From: Pseudomonas putida | GTDB taxonomy: Bacteria; Pseudomonadota; Gammaproteobacteria; Pseudomonadales; Pseudomonadaceae | Direction of reading: 5' to 3' | Length of the DNA stretch: 64,000 nucleotides | NCBI RefSeq assembly: GCF_026625125.1 | Contig: NZ_CP113097.1 | Span: forward strand, 3,224,001 to 3,288,000 | In this document: one piece after another, positions 8,036 through 17,334 of the stretch | Numbering within the stretch: position 1 is the first letter of the stretch | How the letters are laid out: every line of letters starts with the position of its first letter | Notes under the pieces: model-generated | The model's database searches: none | Told to the model about the DNA's origin: nothing | Seen by the model: only the letters and a program-made list of their open reading frames with translations | Made by a program: the position numbers and the translations under genes

Positions 8036-9418
8036 TTACAAAATCCCCAAGCCCCGCGCCGTCCGGTCCACGGCCATGCGCGTCTTGTCCACCAGCTCAT
8101 CGAGCTCGCCATGCGTGGCCACCAGCGCCGGCGCCATGATCATCCGCCCCAGGGTCGAACGAATGATCACGCCCGCCTCGAATCCGTAGGTGCGGCACTG
8201 CCAGGCCAGGTCATTCTCATTGGCGTAACGCTTGCGGCTGCCCTTGTCCTCGGCGAACTGCAACGCCGCCACCAACCCCGCGCCCTGCACCTGGCCAATC
8301 AAGGGATGGTTGGCAAATACCTCACGCAGGATGCGCTGCAGGTATGGGCCAGTATCGTCCTTGACCTGGCGCACGATGCCTTCGTCGCGCAGCGCCTTGA
8401 GGTTGGCGATGGCCACTGCGGCTGCCACCGGGTGGCCGGAATACGTCAGGCCGTGGGCAAATACCCCGCCCCGCTCCACCAGCGCCTCGGCGATGCGCTT
8501 GCTCAGCACCAGGCCACCCATGGGCACATAACCCGACGTCAGGCCTTTGGCGATGGACAGCGTGTCAGGCTCGAAACCGAAGTACTCATGGGCGAACCAT
8601 TCACCGGTACGGCCAAAGCCACCAATCACCTCGTCCGCGCACAGCAACACATCGTACTGGCGGCAGATGCGCTGGATTTCCGGCCAGTAGCTTTCCGGCG
8701 GGAAGATCATCCCGCCCGCGCCCTGGAACGGCTCGGCGATGAAACCGGCAACGTTCTCTGCACCCAGTTCAAGGATCTTTTCCTCCAGTTGCAAAGCACA
8801 ACGACGACCGAACTCGGCCGGGCTCAGCTCGCCGCCTTCGGCGTACCAGTACGGCTCATCGATGTGCGCCACATCCGGAATAAGCCCACCCATTTCATGC
8901 ATGAACTTCATGCCACCCAACGCTGTGGCGGCCAGGGTCGAGCCGTGGTAGCCGTTCCAGCGGCCGATCATGACCTTCTTGTTCGGTTGCCCAACCACCT
9001 GCCAGTAACGGCGCACGGTGCGGATCAGCACCTCGTTGGCCTCGGAGCCGGAGTTGGTGTAGATCGCGTGGCTGTAGTGCCCGGGCAGCAGGCTGAACAA
9101 CAGTTCGGACAGCTCGATCACCGCCGGGTGGGTGGTGTGGAAGAACATGTTGTAGTACGCCAGCTGGTCCATCTGCGCGGCGGCGGCGGCAGTCAGGTCC
9201 TTGCGGCCATAGCCCAGCTGGGTGCACCACAGGCCAGACATGCCGTCCAGGTAGCGCCTGCCGTCGTTGTCCCACAGGTACAGGCGTTCGCCGCGGGTGA
9301 TCACCCGCGGGCCTTCGGCGTTGAGCGCCTTCTGGTCAAGGAAGGCGTGGATGTGGTGGGCCGCGTCACTGGCCTGGTAGTCGCGGGTGTCGCGTTGCGG
9401 CTGGAAGGGGGCGTTCAT
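8036..9418 (-). CDS. Class III PLP-dependent aminotransferase (polyamine/omega-amino acid type)
   Basis: 460 residues, fold type I, class III (SpuC/omega-aminotransferase branch). The PLP lysine is K291 (SIAKGLTSGYVPMGG). ADEV with Asp262 binds the pyridine nitrogen, and the phosphate-binding SGSEA motif is at 123-127. Closest remembered relatives are SpuC putrescine:pyruvate aminotransferases and beta-alanine/taurine:pyruvate aminotransferases. The next gene upstream on the same strand is an aldehyde dehydrogenase, so the product aldehyde would be oxidised at once. A LuxR gene precedes both. The substrate cannot be fixed from sequence; a diamine or omega-amino acid is likely. The upstream in-frame extension overlaps the dehydrogenase gene and is rejected. 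Confidence 0.88.
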   Translation of the reverse strand: MNAPFQPQRDTRDYQASDAAHHIHAFLDQKALNAEGPRVITRGERLYLWDNDGRRYLDGMSGLWCTQLGYGRKDLTAAAAAQMDQLAYYNMFFHTTHPAVIELSELLFSLLPGHYSHAIYTNSGSEANEVLIRTVRRYWQVVGQPNKKVMIGRWNGYHGSTLAATALGGMKFMHEMGGLIPDVAHIDEPYWYAEGGELSPAEFGRRCALQLEEKILELGAENVAGFIAEPFQGAGGMIFPPESYWPEIQRICRQYDVLLCADEVIGGFGRTGEWFAHEYFGFEPDTLSIAKGLTSGYVPMGGLVLSKRIAEALVERGGVFAHGLTYSGHPVAAAVAIANLKALRDEGIVRQVKDDTGPYLQRILREVFANHPLIGQVQGAGLVAALQFAEDKGSRKRYANENDLAWQCRTYGFEAGVIIRSTLGRMIMAPALVATHGELDELVDKTRMAVDRTARGLGIL

Positions 9419-9440
9419 TGTTGTTCTCCGTGAGTGAGGG

Positions 9441-10931
9441 TCAGCGCAGCTGGAACCAGGTGGTCTTGAGCTGGGTGTACTTGTCGAAGGCGTGCAGCGA
9501 CAGGTCGCGGCCAAAGCCCGACTGGCGGCCGCCACCAAAGGGCACCGCCACATCGAGGGCATCGACCGTGTTGACCGAGACAGTGCCCGCCTTCAACTGC
9601 CGGGCCACGCGGTGGGCGCGGTTGAGGTCGTCGCTCCACAGCGAAGCGGCCAGGCCATAAACGCTGTCGTTGGCCAGGCGTACGGCCTGCGCTTCGTCGT
9701 CAAAGGCCGTGATCGCCAGCACGGGGCCGAATACTTCTTCGCGGGCCAGGGCCGAATCCGGACGCACGTCGGCGAACACCGTCGGCGCGATGAAGTTGTT
9801 CGAGCCGTTGAAGCTCAGCCGCTGGCCGCCGCACAACAGGCGGGCGCCGTCGCCCTGGGCCTGCTCGATGGCCGCCATGACGCGTGCGCTCTGCGCGTCG
9901 TCGACGATGGCGCCGGCACGGCTGGCCGGGTCGAGGGGATCGCCGGGCTGCCACTGGCGGGCCTTGGCCAGCAGGCGCTCGACGAATTCGTCGTGCACCG
10001 AGCGCTGCACATAAAGGCGCGAATTGGCAGAGCACACCTCGCCCTGGTTGAAGAAGATGCCGAAGGCCGCTTTCTCCGCTGCCAGGTCCAGGTCCTGGCA
10101 GTCGTCGAACACCAGGTTCGGGCTCTTGCCACCACACTCCAGCCACACCTGCTTGAGGTTTGATTGCGCCGAGTACTGCATGAAGTACTTGCCCACCTGG
10201 GTCGACCCGGTGAACACCAGGCAATCCACATCCGGGTGCAGGCCAAGGGCACGGCCAGCGCTTTCACCCAGGCCCGGCACCACGTTCAGCACCCCTTCGG
10301 GCACCCCTGCCTCCAGCGCCAGCTCGGCCAGGCGCAGGGCAGAGAACGGCGATTGCTCGGCGGGCTTGAGCACCACACTGTTGCCGGCGGCCAGTGCCGG
10401 GGCGACCTTCCAGGCAGCCATGTCCAGCGGGAAATTCCATGGCACCACGGCGCCGACCACACCCAGCGCTTCACGCGTGACCGTGGCCAGGGCATTGCCA
10501 GCAGTTGGCGCGACCTGGTCGTAGACCTTGTCCAGCGCCTCGCCGTACCAGGCGAATACGTTGGCCGCGCCTGGCACGTCGATGGTGTAGGCGTCCATCA
10601 CGGGCTTGCCCATGTTCAGCGAGTCGAGCAGCGCCAGTTCCTCGCGGTGGGCCATCATCAGTTCAGCCAGGCGCAGCAACACGCGCTTGCGCGCCGCAGG
10701 TGCCATGCGCACCCAGGGGCCTTGCTCGAAGGCGCGCCGCGCGGCACGCACTGCCTGGTCGATTTCGGCATCGCCGCACGCGGCGACCTGGGCCAGCAAC
10801 TGCCGGTTGGCCGGGTTGATGGCATCGAAGGTCTCCCCGGACTGCGGGGCCAGCGGGCGGCCGTCGATCAGCGCCGTGGTGATGAAGCTTTGCCGTGCAG
10901 CGCGCTGCTGCCAATCGCTTTTCGTATGCAC
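9441..10931 (-). CDS. Aldehyde dehydrogenase, PuuC/KauB-like
   Basis: 496 residues, NAD(P)+ aldehyde dehydrogenase. Catalytic Cys300 (FFNQGEVCSANSR) and general base Glu265 (LECGGKSPN) are both present, as is the cofactor loop FTGSTQVG (240-247). It resembles gamma-glutamyl-gamma-aminobutyraldehyde and guanidinobutyraldehyde dehydrogenases (PuuC, KauB). The start is GTG at 10931 with GGGAG 7 bases upstream. It ends 22 bases before the aminotransferase start, so the two form an operon that would turn an amine into its carboxylic acid. The specific amine is not determined. Confidence 0.88.
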   Translation of the reverse strand: MHTKSDWQQRAARQSFITTALIDGRPLAPQSGETFDAINPANRQLLAQVAACGDAEIDQAVRAARRAFEQGPWVRMAPAARKRVLLRLAELMMAHREELALLDSLNMGKPVMDAYTIDVPGAANVFAWYGEALDKVYDQVAPTAGNALATVTREALGVVGAVVPWNFPLDMAAWKVAPALAAGNSVVLKPAEQSPFSALRLAELALEAGVPEGVLNVVPGLGESAGRALGLHPDVDCLVFTGSTQVGKYFMQYSAQSNLKQVWLECGGKSPNLVFDDCQDLDLAAEKAAFGIFFNQGEVCSANSRLYVQRSVHDEFVERLLAKARQWQPGDPLDPASRAGAIVDDAQSARVMAAIEQAQGDGARLLCGGQRLSFNGSNNFIAPTVFADVRPDSALAREEVFGPVLAITAFDDEAQAVRLANDSVYGLAASLWSDDLNRAHRVARQLKAGTVSVNTVDALDVAVPFGGGRQSGFGRDLSLHAFDKYTQLKTTWFQLR

Positions 10932-11000
10932 GCAGGTCTCCCTTTCGGCCGCGCGTGCGGCCGGTTGCAGGTGGTGTGGATGTGGGTGGACGTGGCGCCG

Positions 11001-11849
11001 TCAGCGCCTTCGCAGGTAGCTTTCCAGCGGGTCCTTGCTCAGGCCTTCCTGGGCCTGGGCCAGCGAATCGATGAACAGCGAAAACAGCTCGGACTGCTTG
11101 GCGATGTCCAGCTTGGTGTAGAGATTCTTACGGTGGGTCTTGACCGTGTCTTCACTGATGCCCAGGCGCTCGGCCAGCGAGCGTGTCGAGTGGCCGCGCA
11201 GCAGGTACTGCGCGATACGGCACTCGCGCTCCGTGAGCAGTGAAGAGCCGAAGTTGTTCAGCGCGGCGTTGATCTGCCGGCCCAGGGCACTTTCGAAGCG
11301 CCCGCCCACGGCGTCGACATCCAGGTGGCTCCACTGGCGACGCACCACGGCCACCACCCAGGGCGCCACACACTTGAGGTCACTGACCTGCTGACGGTCC
11401 AGGCGGCGGGTACTGGCCAGGGCCACGGCGATGGTCAGGTGTTCATCCAGAGGGACGATGAAGTTCAGTTCGTCCTCAAGGTGTGCGTGCTGGTAGAACG
11501 ACAGGTAGTACTCGCTGCGCTTGAAATGGTCCGGGGCAACGTCGCTGAGGCGAAAGCAGCCGGCCGCCACACCGTCCATGCAGGCACGGTAGAACGGGCA
11601 CAGCAGGTAGTAGCCTTCCAGGTAGCGCTGCACGTTGCCTTCCGGCAGCCATGGGCCCTCCTCGTCCTTGACGAACAGCGCCGAGGGCAGGCCCTTGCGT
11701 GGGTAAAGAAACACCGTGATGGCCTGGCACGGCGCCAGCAACTTGAGCGCGGCGAACAACGCCTCGACGAAGCCCGGCGTGCCTTGGGCGTCGATGACAC
11801 GGCCCATCTGCGCATACCAGTCGGGCGATTTCAGCCGGTCTTTGCTCAT
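11001..11849 (-). CDS. LuxR-family transcriptional regulator
   Basis: 282 residues. The C-terminal LuxR/GerE helix-turn-helix is about 205-262 (LLTERECRIAQYLLRGHSTR ... ISEDTVKTHRKNLYTKLDIA). The N-terminal 200 residues lack a receiver or clear autoinducer domain and look like the ligand or PAS/GAF-like region of the solo LuxR regulators common beside catabolic genes in Pseudomonas. It lies 69 bases upstream of the aldehyde dehydrogenase on the same strand, so it probably controls this amine operon. It is divergent from mdcR. Confidence 0.87.
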   Translation of the reverse strand: MSKDRLKSPDWYAQMGRVIDAQGTPGFVEALFAALKLLAPCQAITVFLYPRKGLPSALFVKDEEGPWLPEGNVQRYLEGYYLLCPFYRACMDGVAAGCFRLSDVAPDHFKRSEYYLSFYQHAHLEDELNFIVPLDEHLTIAVALASTRRLDRQQVSDLKCVAPWVVAVVRRQWSHLDVDAVGGRFESALGRQINAALNNFGSSLLTERECRIAQYLLRGHSTRSLAERLGISEDTVKTHRKNLYTKLDIAKQSELFSLFIDSLAQAQEGLSKDPLESYLRRR

Positions 11850-11972
11850 TGTCGTTGTCCCATGCCGGGGTGGTCATGGTTGGGATTCTTGCATGGGATG
11901 CCGGGGCCGGCCATCACCCTTCCGGGTGAGGTTGTGGCATGCTTTGCAGCTCTTTCATTTCAGGGCCTGAAC

Positions 11973-12884
11973 ATGCTGATCGACGAAGAACTGACCCTGA
12001 AAAAGCTTGAGACCTTCCTCGCTTTCATGCGCAGCGGCAACCTCGGCCGCGCCGCCGCCGAGCTGTCCACCAGCGCGGTCAGCGTGCACCGGGCCATTCA
12101 TTCGCTGGAAAGCGCCCTGCGCTGCCCGCTGTTCAAGCACGAAGGTCGTCAGCTGATTCCGCTCGAAAGCGCCTATGTTCTGGAGAAGAAGGCCCGCCAG
12201 TTGATCCAGGACGCTGAGCAGATGGTGCGCCAGACCCGCGAGGCGGCCGGCTTCTACGCCGAACGCTTCCGCCTCGGGGCGCTGTACTCGCTGACCGTCA
12301 AGACCGTGCCCAAACTGGTGATGGGCCTGAAGCTGCGGCGCAGTGCACTGAACATCGACCTGACCCTGGGCTCGAACGTCGACCTGCTGCAGCGGCTGAA
12401 GAATCATGAACTCGAAGCGGTGCTGGTGTCGCTGGATGAAAGCGTGGCCGACCCTGCCTGCGAGCAGTTGCCGCTGTTCTCCGACGATATCTACCTCGCC
12501 GTGCCCACCGATTCGCCGTTTGCCGAGCAACAGGAAGTGGACCTGGCGGACCTGGCCGAGTCCACCTTCATCACCCTGACCCAAGGTTTTGCCACCCACC
12601 GTGATGGCGCACGGGTGTTCCAGCAGGCAGGGTTCGAGCCGAAGGTGGCGATGCAGGTGAACGACATCTTCACCCTCCTGAGCATGGTCAGTTCGGGGGT
12701 GGGCTTTGCGCTGTTGCCCGGGCGCATTGCCGCGGTGTACGAAAACCGTGTGAAGCTGATTGCGCTGCAGCCGCGTTACCGGCTGCAGCAGCATATCGGT
12801 GTGGTGTTCCTCAAGGCCCGCGAGCGCGAGCCCAACCTGCTGGCACTGCTGGCGGAGTGCCGAATGTACAGCCGGGAAAACTGA
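11973..12884 (+). CDS. mdcR: LysR-family malonate utilisation regulator MdcR
   Basis: 303 residues, LysR family. The HTH is in the first 65 residues (LKKLETFLAFMRSGNLGRAA ... SAVSVHRAIHSLE), followed by an effector domain. The sequence type (MLIDEELTLKKLETFLAFM start) and the position at the end of a complete mdc cluster identify MdcR, the malonate-responsive activator of the mdc operon. It is convergent with madM, separated by 48 bases that hold a hairpin. The 123-base gap on its 5' side is shared with the divergent LuxR gene. Confidence 0.9.
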   Translation: MLIDEELTLKKLETFLAFMRSGNLGRAAAELSTSAVSVHRAIHSLESALRCPLFKHEGRQLIPLESAYVLEKKARQLIQDAEQMVRQTREAAGFYAERFRLGALYSLTVKTVPKLVMGLKLRRSALNIDLTLGSNVDLLQRLKNHELEAVLVSLDESVADPACEQLPLFSDDIYLAVPTDSPFAEQQEVDLADLAESTFITLTQGFATHRDGARVFQQAGFEPKVAMQVNDIFTLLSMVSSGVGFALLPGRIAAVYENRVKLIALQPRYRLQQHIGVVFLKAREREPNLLALLAECRMYSREN

Positions 12885-12896
12885 GCGCCGCGCACC

Positions 12897-12920
12897 GCGG
12901 CGGTTCGGCAGAACCACCGC
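12897..12920. terminator. Hairpin between convergent mdcR and madM
   Basis: GCGGCGGTT / AACCACCGC, a 9-bp stem with one mismatch and a 6-base loop, sits 13 bases after the mdcR stop and 13 bases before the madM stop. No T-run on either side, so a Rho-independent role is only likely, not proven. Confidence 0.4.
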
Positions 12921-12932
12921 AGCAAGGCTCGG

Positions 12933-13697
12933 CTAGGCCATCAGGCCACGCATGCAGAAGTACAGCAGTGAGGGGCCCAGCAGGCAGCCCAGGGCAGTGT
13001 AGAACGCTGCGGTCAGGCAGCCATAGGGGACCAGCTTGGGGTCGGTCGCCGCCAGGCCGCCCGCCACGCCGCTGGAGGTGCCCATCAAGCCACCGAAGAT
13101 CACCGCGGTGCGCGGGTTGTTCAAACCGATCATCGGGGCCACGAAGGGCGTCACCACCATGACCAGGATGGCTTTGACCAGCCCCGCGGCAATCGACAGC
13201 GCCATCACCTCGGAGCTTGCACCAATCGCAGCGCCCGTCACCGGCCCGACGATATAGGTCACTGCCCCGGCGCCGATGGTGGTCAGGCTGACCGCATCGG
13301 TGTAACCAAAGGCCATGGCCACCCCTACCCCTGCGACGAACGAGGTGCCGATACCGAAGAACAACGCGATCACCCCGGACAGCCCGGCGCGCTTGAGTTC
13401 TTCGATGTTGACGCCAAAAGCCGTGGCGACGATGGCGAAGTCGCGCAACATGGCCCCACCCAGCAGGCCGATGCCAGACAGCAGCGGAATGTCCACCAAG
13501 CCTTTCTGCCCGCCGGTCATCACCCCACCGACGTAAGACAATGCCAGGCCGAGGAAAATCGCGATGGCAGAGCCATGCAGACGCCCGCGGGTCAGCTTGT
13601 CGGAGAGCCAGTAGGACAGCCACATGGTTACGCCGATCACTGCGAAACCACTGACCAGGCCATACCCGTTGATCACTTTCATCATCGATTCGTACAT
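12933..13697 (-). CDS. madM: Malonate transporter subunit MadM
   Basis: 254 residues, about eight to nine membrane helices rich in Gly/Ala (for example IAIFLGLALSYVGGVMTGG, AVIFGGLMGTSSGVAGGL). It matches MadM (MdcM), the large subunit of the two-component MadLM malonate:sodium/proton symporter of the inner membrane. madL lies 5 bases upstream and the mdc enzyme genes precede it, so malonate uptake and decarboxylation are one transcription unit. Confidence 0.93.
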   Translation of the reverse strand: MYESMMKVINGYGLVSGFAVIGVTMWLSYWLSDKLTRGRLHGSAIAIFLGLALSYVGGVMTGGQKGLVDIPLLSGIGLLGGAMLRDFAIVATAFGVNIEELKRAGLSGVIALFFGIGTSFVAGVGVAMAFGYTDAVSLTTIGAGAVTYIVGPVTGAAIGASSEVMALSIAAGLVKAILVMVVTPFVAPMIGLNNPRTAVIFGGLMGTSSGVAGGLAATDPKLVPYGCLTAAFYTALGCLLGPSLLYFCMRGLMA

Positions 13698-13702
13698 GGC
13701 GG

Positions 13703-14104
13703 TTACCGTTGCGCAGCAGTCAGGGGTTTGTCGGTGCCCGCCTCAGGCTTCTTTTGCCCGATGCGGTCCAGCAGCGGCACCATGGCGAAGCTTGCGATCA
13801 CCGCCACGACGCCGGCCGTTATCGCCATCGGCCCGCCGGACAGCGCACCCAGTACGTTCTGCTGGGCGGCCATGGCGACCACGATGGGAATGTAGATGGC
13901 GCTCCAGAATTCCACGCCCTGTTCGGACTTGGCCTTGATCAGGCCACGCTTGTTGAGGTAACTGCCGATGAAGATCAGCAGCAGCATGGCGATGCCGACA
14001 CCGCCGACGTTGGCTGGGACACCCAGGAGCTTGCCCAGGAGTTCGCCGATGAACAGGCCTACAAGGGTACACAGGGCCAGAAAGGCCACACCGTAAATGA
14101 TCAT
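13703..14104 (-). CDS. madL: Malonate transporter subunit MadL
   Basis: 133 residues, four hydrophobic helices, small subunit of the MadLM malonate carrier. The ATG at 14104 gives MIIYGVAFLALCTLVGLFIG, where MadL homology starts; the open frame extends 20 codons further into a low-quality region. A 60-base gap separates it from mdcH, the largest gap in the mdc operon, which leaves room for its own ribosome site. Confidence 0.92.
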   Translation of the reverse strand: MIIYGVAFLALCTLVGLFIGELLGKLLGVPANVGGVGIAMLLLIFIGSYLNKRGLIKAKSEQGVEFWSAIYIPIVVAMAAQQNVLGALSGGPMAITAGVVAVIASFAMVPLLDRIGQKKPEAGTDKPLTAAQR

Positions 14105-14164
14105 TGTTGTTGTCCTCGCGTTGGGTCGAAGTTGCTTGTTGTTGTCCTTCGAAAAACACGGCAT

Positions 14165-15085
14165 TTATGGGCGCTGGCTGACCTCCTGACGCAGCAGGGC
14201 GTCCACTGTATCGAATCGGGTTTGCTCCAGGGCAAGTACACGCCCCTGCTCGAACACCGGGCGGGCCAGGCCGGTCAGCACGCTGCCGGGCGGTAGCTCC
14301 AGGTGCAGGCGCACGCCGCGCTCATAGGCGTTGCGCAACGTAGCACGCCAATCGACGAGCCGGGCCATGTTGCCGGCCAGGTCGTCACGCAGGCGTTGCG
14401 GATCGAACAGCGGCCGCGCGCTGCTGCCACTGAGGTAGGTGATGTGTGGGCGGTTTATCTGCACACCGGCAAATGCCTGTGCCAGCTCGGCCGCCGGGCC
14501 GTCGAGCAAGCGGCAATGAGACGGCACGCTGACCGCCAGGCGCCGGGCCACGCCCTGGCCGCGGCTGCGCGCCTTGGCGGCGACCTCGGCCATGGCCTTG
14601 TCGCTGCCGGCGATGACGATCTGGTTGTCGCTGTTGAGGTTGGCCAGGTACACCTCGCCGCCCACCTGCGCCAGCAAGCGCTCGACACTGGCCAGGTCCA
14701 GGCCACTGAGGGCCGTCATGCCGTAGCCTTGAGGGTAGGCCCGTTGCATCAGCTCACCGCGCAGGGCCACAAGGCGTACGGCATCGGCAAACGCCAGGGC
14801 GCCCGCCGTGACGGCGGCAGGGTAGGCGCCGATCGACAGCCCTGCCACATACTCAGGCGCCGGGCTGCGCTGCAACAACGTGCGCGCCCAGGCCACCCCG
14901 GCCAACAGCAGGCACAACTGCACGGCGCGGGTGGTTTGCAATGCCTGCGGGCTGTCCAGGGCCAGCACCTGTTCCCCGAGGGTGTCACTGGCCTCCTCCA
15001 ACAACGCTGCCGAGCCTTCGGGAAGGCGGTGAAGCATCCCCGCCTGCTGGGCGCCCTGCCCAGGGAACGCGAACAGGCTGCTCAC
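14165..15085 (-). CDS. mdcH: Malonate decarboxylase subunit epsilon MdcH (malonyl-CoA:ACP transacylase)
   Basis: 306 residues, FabD-like transacylase fold. N-terminal FAFPGQGAQQAGM and the nucleophile elbow AGLSIGAYPAA show the catalytic Ser, and the active-site His lies in VSVPSHCRLLDG. It loads a malonyl group onto the phosphoribosyl-dephospho-CoA arm of MdcC to prime the enzyme. The start is GTG at 15085, overlapping the mdcG stop by 4 bases (GTGA), so the two are translationally coupled. Confidence 0.92.
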   Translation of the reverse strand: MSSLFAFPGQGAQQAGMLHRLPEGSAALLEEASDTLGEQVLALDSPQALQTTRAVQLCLLLAGVAWARTLLQRSPAPEYVAGLSIGAYPAAVTAGALAFADAVRLVALRGELMQRAYPQGYGMTALSGLDLASVERLLAQVGGEVYLANLNSDNQIVIAGSDKAMAEVAAKARSRGQGVARRLAVSVPSHCRLLDGPAAELAQAFAGVQINRPHITYLSGSSARPLFDPQRLRDDLAGNMARLVDWRATLRNAYERGVRLHLELPPGSVLTGLARPVFEQGRVLALEQTRFDTVDALLRQEVSQRP

Positions 15086-15696
15086 GCTGCGCACTCCAGC
15101 AGGTTCCACGGGTCGGCCACCAGCCGTGCGCCAAGCGCCGACTTGAGCAGCACACGCGGTGCCGCCCCGGCCCATTCACGCAGGGCGATGCCACCTGCGG
15201 GGGTTTGCAGTTGCACATCGATACCGCAAGGCCCGCAGTCGAGGCTATCGAGCAACTCACGCGCCGCGGCCCGGCTCATGGGCCGCGGTGTGCGTAGCAG
15301 CAGGTCAAGGTCGCTGGCCGCGTGCAGCACCTCGACCCCGGTAGCCAGTTGGTAACCCACCCCGCCTGTCGGCCCCCAGGCCAGCCCGCTGGCGTCGAGC
15401 AGCGGGGCCACGCTGGCCAGCGCCTGTAGCGCAGGCCAGGGGCTCGCGCCCTGCCCGCGCAAGGCTTCCGGGCGCAGATGCCGGCGAATGTCCGCCAGGC
15501 GCATCTGCACACCCAGGCGCTGGGCGCGCCCCTCCCCGCGCAACCCCACCGCCACCCACCCTACCGCGCAGAACGCTCGGCGCACCACCACCGGTTGCCC
15601 GGCTGCCAGTACCTGCGTCGCCCAGGCAGGGGCATCGTCAGGGAGCGCGGCCGGGGCCATCCCCCAGAGCAGGTCATGTGGCTGCGGCACGCTCAT
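15082..15696 (-). CDS. mdcG: Malonate decarboxylase holo-ACP synthase MdcG (phosphoribosyl-dephospho-CoA transferase)
   Basis: 204 residues. MdcG is the nucleotidyltransferase that attaches 2'-(5-triphosphoribosyl)-3'-dephospho-CoA to Ser25 of MdcC. The ATG at 15696 (MSVPQPHDLLWG) lies one base after the mdcE stop. A nucleotidyltransferase-like acidic pair is visible in SDLDLLLRTPRPM. The operon order mdcABCDEGH fixes the identity. Confidence 0.92.
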   Translation of the reverse strand: MSVPQPHDLLWGMAPAALPDDAPAWATQVLAAGQPVVVRRAFCAVGWVAVGLRGEGRAQRLGVQMRLADIRRHLRPEALRGQGASPWPALQALASVAPLLDASGLAWGPTGGVGYQLATGVEVLHAASDLDLLLRTPRPMSRAAARELLDSLDCGPCGIDVQLQTPAGGIALREWAGAAPRVLLKSALGARLVADPWNLLECAA

Positions 15697-15697
15697 C

Positions 15698-16489
15698 TCA
15701 GGCCTCCTGCCACTGGCTGCGCAAGCGTGCACGCACTTCGCGCGAAGCGCTGCGGTGCTCGCCGGCCAAACGTGACGTCAGGTCGGTGCTGTTGCCGATA
15801 TCGCGCAGCGCTTCGGCCAGGCAGGCACGCACCTGGGCCAGATCGCTTGCGCTCGGGGTATCCGCGTTATCGACGCGCAGGCGCCGCCATAAAAGGCCCA
15901 GCGAGGCATAGCTGGCCAGGTCGTAGGCCATCGGCGGAATCTCGGCGGCCAAGGCCTCCAGTTCGTCGACGCTGCGCAAGGTGATCCGCGCCGCCGCCGC
16001 TTTGCCCATGGCATGCACCATCACCCCGCTGTCATCCAGTGCAATCAGCCGCTGGGCCTGGTAGCCATGGGCCAGAAACGCGCCAGACATGGCCTTGCCC
16101 ACCAGCAGGCCGATGACCGGGTGGCCCGCCAGGCGTGCCTGAGCATAGGCCTGCACCGCAGCGGCCAGCGCCTGGTGGATGCCCAGGGCTTCCTCGCGGC
16201 GGCCGTAGGCCTGGCTGGGCACATCGATGACCGCGACGATGGCGCGCTTCTCGCCATCGCGGTCCAGTTCGATCGCCTCGCTCACCGCCTTGGCCAGGGC
16301 CCAGCCTTCGAGCAGGCCGACCTCACCGTTGCGCGCCCGGGGGAACGGGTTGTGCGCATCCGGCACCACGGCGATGAAGCGCGCCGGGCGGTTGTCCAGT
16401 TCGCCGTCGATGACCCGCAGCGAAGCGGGATAACCCGACAGTGCTTCGCCGCCGGCCAAGCCTGGCAGCCAGTTCAGGGCACGGTTCAT
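15698..16489 (-). CDS. mdcE: Malonate decarboxylase gamma subunit MdcE
   Basis: 263 residues, crotonase/carboxyltransferase fold. With MdcD it forms the decarboxylase core that releases CO2 from malonyl-S-MdcC, leaving acetyl-S-MdcC. Recognised by AIVAVIDVPSQAYGRREEAL, GLLVGKAMSGAFLAHGYQA and its place in the cluster. Its start overlaps the mdcD stop by 4 bases (ATGA). Confidence 0.92.
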   Translation of the reverse strand: MNRALNWLPGLAGGEALSGYPASLRVIDGELDNRPARFIAVVPDAHNPFPRARNGEVGLLEGWALAKAVSEAIELDRDGEKRAIVAVIDVPSQAYGRREEALGIHQALAAAVQAYAQARLAGHPVIGLLVGKAMSGAFLAHGYQAQRLIALDDSGVMVHAMGKAAAARITLRSVDELEALAAEIPPMAYDLASYASLGLLWRRLRVDNADTPSASDLAQVRACLAEALRDIGNSTDLTSRLAGEHRSASREVRARLRSQWQEA

Positions 16490-17334
16490 GGGGCATCTCC
16501 TTGATAAAGGGCGCGTACGGCAGCGGCATCCAGTTGCGGGCAGGCGTTGCCCAGGCTTGCGAGCCGTTCGAGGTACCAGGCATGACGACCTGCGCGGTCG
16601 GCACTGGGGGCGTCGAGCAACTGCAGCAGTTGCTGGCGAACGCTGTCGACGTCATCGGCCACATAAGCATCCACCAGGCCACTGGCGTAGCGCTGCTCGC
16701 CACCGGTCAGGCTCCAGATGAAGGGACGGTCCTTGGCGTCGTACTCGGCGATGCCGGCTTCCTGCTCGATCACCTGCGGGCCGTTGAGGCCCAGGCGCGC
16801 CTCTCGGGTCACCAGCAGGTGGCTACACAGCCCCGCAGCGATGGACATGCCGCCAAAACAGCCCACCGAGCCTGCGACCAGGCCCACCACCGGCTGATAG
16901 CGGCGCAGCTCGACGATGGCTGCCTGGATCTCGGCAATCGCCGCCAGGCCAAGGTTGGCCTCCTGCAGGCGCACCCCGCCGGTTTCCAGCAGCAGCACGG
17001 CGCAAGTCGGGATACCGTTGCGGTTGTCTTCGATGGCCAGCTCCAAGGCACCGGCAATCTTGGCCCCGCCCACTTCGCCCATGCTGCCCCCCTGGAAGGC
17101 GCCTTCAATGGCGGCGATGACCGAGTTGCGGCCACCCAGCAAGCCCTTGGCGATGACCACGCCATCGTCGGCCTGGGGCACGATGCCCTGGCGCGGCAAC
17201 CACGGCGACATCAGCCGCTCGAACGGGCCGAGCAGCTCGCGAAAACTGCCCGGGTCGAGCAAGGTGCGGGCACGCTGGCGCGCCCCCAGTTCAACGAAGC
17301 TGCGGCTTTGCAGCAAGCGTTCGGTGTCAGTCAT
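16486..17334 (-). CDS. mdcD: Malonate decarboxylase beta subunit MdcD
   Basis: 282 residues, related to the carboxyltransferase beta subunit of acetyl-CoA carboxylase. Glycine-rich oxyanion-hole region EGAFQGGSMGEVGGAKI and VGLVAGSVGCFGGMSIAAGL are visible. Pairs with MdcE in the decarboxylation step. The ATG at 17334 lies inside the mdcC end (8-base overlap), so translation is coupled. Confidence 0.92.
   Translation of the reverse strand: MTDTERLLQSRSFVELGARQRARTLLDPGSFRELLGPFERLMSPWLPRQGIVPQADDGVVIAKGLLGGRNSVIAAIEGAFQGGSMGEVGGAKIAGALELAIEDNRNGIPTCAVLLLETGGVRLQEANLGLAAIAEIQAAIVELRRYQPVVGLVAGSVGCFGGMSIAAGLCSHLLVTREARLGLNGPQVIEQEAGIAEYDAKDRPFIWSLTGGEQRYASGLVDAYVADDVDSVRQQLLQLLDAPSADRAGRHAWYLERLASLGNACPQLDAAAVRALYQGDAP

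Noticed and set aside
7958..9433. 491-codon open frame on + strand across the aminotransferase
   Set aside because: Exact antisense of the class III aminotransferase; His/Gln/Val-rich composition is that of a reversed high-GC gene.
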